Positions 23,223 to 24,293 of a stretch of DNA of 24,293 nucleotides are shown here, one piece after another. Every line of letters begins with the position of its first letter. Positions within the stretch are counted from its first letter, which is position 1. The notes beneath the pieces are model-generated. The model saw only the letters and a list, made by a program, of their open reading frames with translations. It ran no database searches and was not told the origin of the DNA. Source of the stretch: CAZSPL01 sp964608735 (GTDB taxonomy: Bacteria; JAJVIF01; JAPKYR01; CAZSPL01). Made by a program: the position numbers and the translations under genes. The stretch covers positions 1 to 24,293 of the forward strand of contig CAZSPL010000033.1 in the NCBI GenBank assembly GCA_964608735.1, written 5' to 3'.

Positions 23223-24062
23223 ATGGAAAATATTTACCTGCCATCGTTAATGACCGTAGACAAAATCAACTGGGAAACCGTCGACACCGTTTCCTTCAGG
23301 CTGAAATTCAAAGAGGATGCCGCTCGCGAGAAGTTCTTCGGCGCCTACAAGGTCGGCCAGTTCGGCGAGTATTCCGCCTTCGGACAGGGCGAATCCACCT
23401 TCTGCGTGGCATCGCCGCCGACGCGCACCGACTATGTCGAATGCACGTTCCGCATCGCCGGCAAGAATACCAAGGGGCTCGCCGGCCTCAACGAAGGCGA
23501 CACCATGGGCTTCCGCGGGCCGTACGGCAACTATTTCCCCATCACCGAGTGGGAAGGCAAGAACATCCTCTTCATCGCGGGAGGCATCGCGCTTCCGCCG
23601 CTCAGGTCGGTCATATGGAACATCCTCGATTTGAGGAACAAATACAAGGACGTCACCATCATCTACGGCGCGCGCACCGTCGGCGACCTCGTTTACAAGC
23701 GCGAATTGGATGAATGGGACAAGATGGGCGATGTCAACCTCGTGCAGACCGTCGATCCCGGCGGCGAGACCCCCGAATGGAAGCATCACTCCGGGTTCGT
23801 GCCGACCGTGCTGGAAAAAATCGCGCCCAAACCGGACAATGCTATCGCCATCGTATGCGGCCCGCCGATAATGATCAAATTCACGTTCCCGGTGCTCGAC
23901 AAACTCGGCTTCGTCGACGAGCAGATATACACCACCCTCGAAAACCGGATGAAATGCGGCCTCGGCAAATGCGGACGGTGCAATGTCGGCGAGGTTTACG
24001 TATGCAAGGAAGGCCCCGTCTTCCGCGCCGACCAGCTCAAACACCTCCCACCGGAGTATTGA
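23223..24062 (+). CDS. flxA: FlxA: FAD/NAD(P)H oxidoreductase subunit (sulfhydrogenase gamma / AsrB-like)
   Basis: 279 residues. An N-terminal FAD-binding barrel (about 1-110; GQFGEYSAFGQGESTFCVAS) is followed by an NAD-binding Rossmann half beginning at ILFIAGGIALPPLRS near 117 and IVCGPPIMI near 217. It ends with a [2Fe-2S] motif C245-x4-C250-x2-C253-x7-C261 (CGLGKCGRCNVGEVYVC). It oxidises NADH, or reduces NAD+ in reverse, and passes electrons to FlxB/FlxC. The ATG at 23223 has no Shine-Dalgarno sequence; it overlaps the TAA of an eight-codon mini-ORF (23197-23223), which might couple translation. It is the last gene of the run. No terminator was seen between its stop and the repeats at 24091. 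Confidence 0.92.
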   Translation: MENIYLPSLMTVDKINWETVDTVSFRLKFKEDAAREKFFGAYKVGQFGEYSAFGQGESTFCVASPPTRTDYVECTFRIAGKNTKGLAGLNEGDTMGFRGPYGNYFPITEWEGKNILFIAGGIALPPLRSVIWNILDLRNKYKDVTIIYGARTVGDLVYKRELDEWDKMGDVNLVQTVDPGGETPEWKHHSGFVPTVLEKIAPKPDNAIAIVCGPPIMIKFTFPVLDKLGFVDEQIYTTLENRMKCGLGKCGRCNVGEVYVCKEGPVFRADQLKHLPPEY

Positions 24063-24090
24063 TCATTCGCTTATCACCTATGGCTCTGGG

Positions 24091-24190
24091 AAATTGGGGA
24101 CACCTTGTCTACTATGTCGTTCCGGCATCGGGTTGCAGGCTTGACAGTTACTGCAGGGGCATGCAGGCTGCAAAAAGATGTCCCCAATTT
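24091..24190. mobile_element. 100-bp MITE-like element with perfect 12-bp terminal inverted repeats
   Basis: AAATTGGGGACA (24091-24102) and TGTCCCCAATTT (24179-24190) are exact reverse complements bounding 100 bases with no coding capacity. The interior has two GCAGGC direct repeats. Similar GGGGACA-type ends are familiar around REP-associated (RAYT/Y1) transposases, but that family link is from memory. Target-site duplications were not evident. Alternatively it could act as a long-range hairpin after flxA. Confidence 0.6.
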
Positions 24191-24198
24191 CATAGCAC

Positions 24199-24285
24199 TG
24201 TAGCCACTCCAAGCTCCCCAACCTGTAGCCACTCCAAGCTCCCCAACCTGTAGCCACTCCAAGCGAGTCCGCGAGCTTGGAGTGG
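24199..24285 (+). repeat. REP-like tandem repeat array ending in a full hairpin
   Basis: A 25-base unit starting TGTAGCCACTCCAAGC occurs twice (24199-24223, 24224-24248). A third partial copy then continues into a hairpin with 11-pair arms CCACTCCAAGC (24254-24264) and GCTTGGAGTGG (24275-24285). The inner part GCGAG-TCCG-CGAGC matches the core of the operon hairpins (GCGAG-TCTT-CGAGC). GTAG directly precedes the hairpin, as in REP elements recognised by RAYT transposases. The array may continue past the window edge. Confidence 0.75.
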
Positions 24286-24293
24286 TCTCATCT

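Noticed and set aside
24063..24293. Coding frames after flxA on either strand
   Set aside because: They read through the inverted-repeat element and the 25-base tandem array, with no RBS and no recognisable domain.

Overview
The window looks like a chromosome segment of an uncultured anaerobic bacterium with a Gram-negative style cell surface. The sequence is moderately GC-rich. Two intact genes carry lipoprotein-type signal peptides. One long block is devoted to iron-sulfur, flavin-based electron transfer with no oxygen-linked enzyme in sight. I cannot name the phylum from the sequence alone. No rRNA, tRNA, CRISPR array, prophage or transposase gene is visible.

Layout. (1) 1-3296: two tandem, related surface-protein genes rich in Asp-box (BNR) motifs; the first is cut by the left edge. 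(2) 3302-4452, minus strand: phoU, then a small two-helix membrane protein with its own terminator. (3) 4686-8213, minus strand: a large protein kinase / STAND-type ATPase / TPR regulator, divergent from (4) 8372-10870, a third lipoprotein sharing the N-terminal region of the gene at 978 but with a different C-terminus. (5) 10971-16382: L-rhamnose isomerase (Pseudomonas stutzeri type), rhamnulokinase, LutC, and a LutB-LutA fusion. (6) 16548-24062: hdrC-hdrB-hdrA-flxD-flxC-flxB-flxA, a complete NADH-linked heterodisulfide-reductase-like bifurcation module behind a recognisable sigma70-type promoter. (7) 24063-24293: only repeats.

How the genes may work together (inference). Rhamnose is isomerised and phosphorylated. 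The aldolase and lactaldehyde-oxidising step are not in the window. The resulting lactate would be oxidised to pyruvate by the Lut proteins. The neighbouring Hdr-Flx complex would balance electrons between NAD(H), ferredoxin and a thiol/disulfide or other low-potential partner. No hydrogenase, formate dehydrogenase, DsrC or sugar transporter is present here.

The most unusual feature is a set of modular hairpin repeats. They occupy the gap between rhaA and rhaB and all four gaps from hdrA to flxA, but are absent from the first 12.1 kb. Two hairpin families have different outer arms yet share the same inner core (GCGAG, a four-base loop, CGAGC) with a tandem G-A mismatch. One hairpin copy shows a compensatory base change. 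The last copies are preceded by GTAG, as in REP elements mobilised by RAYT transposases. Several start codons next to these repeats must be moved downstream of the naive open frame (flxD, flxB). flxC and flxB appear to use TTG, and rhaB and flxA lack a clear Shine-Dalgarno sequence.
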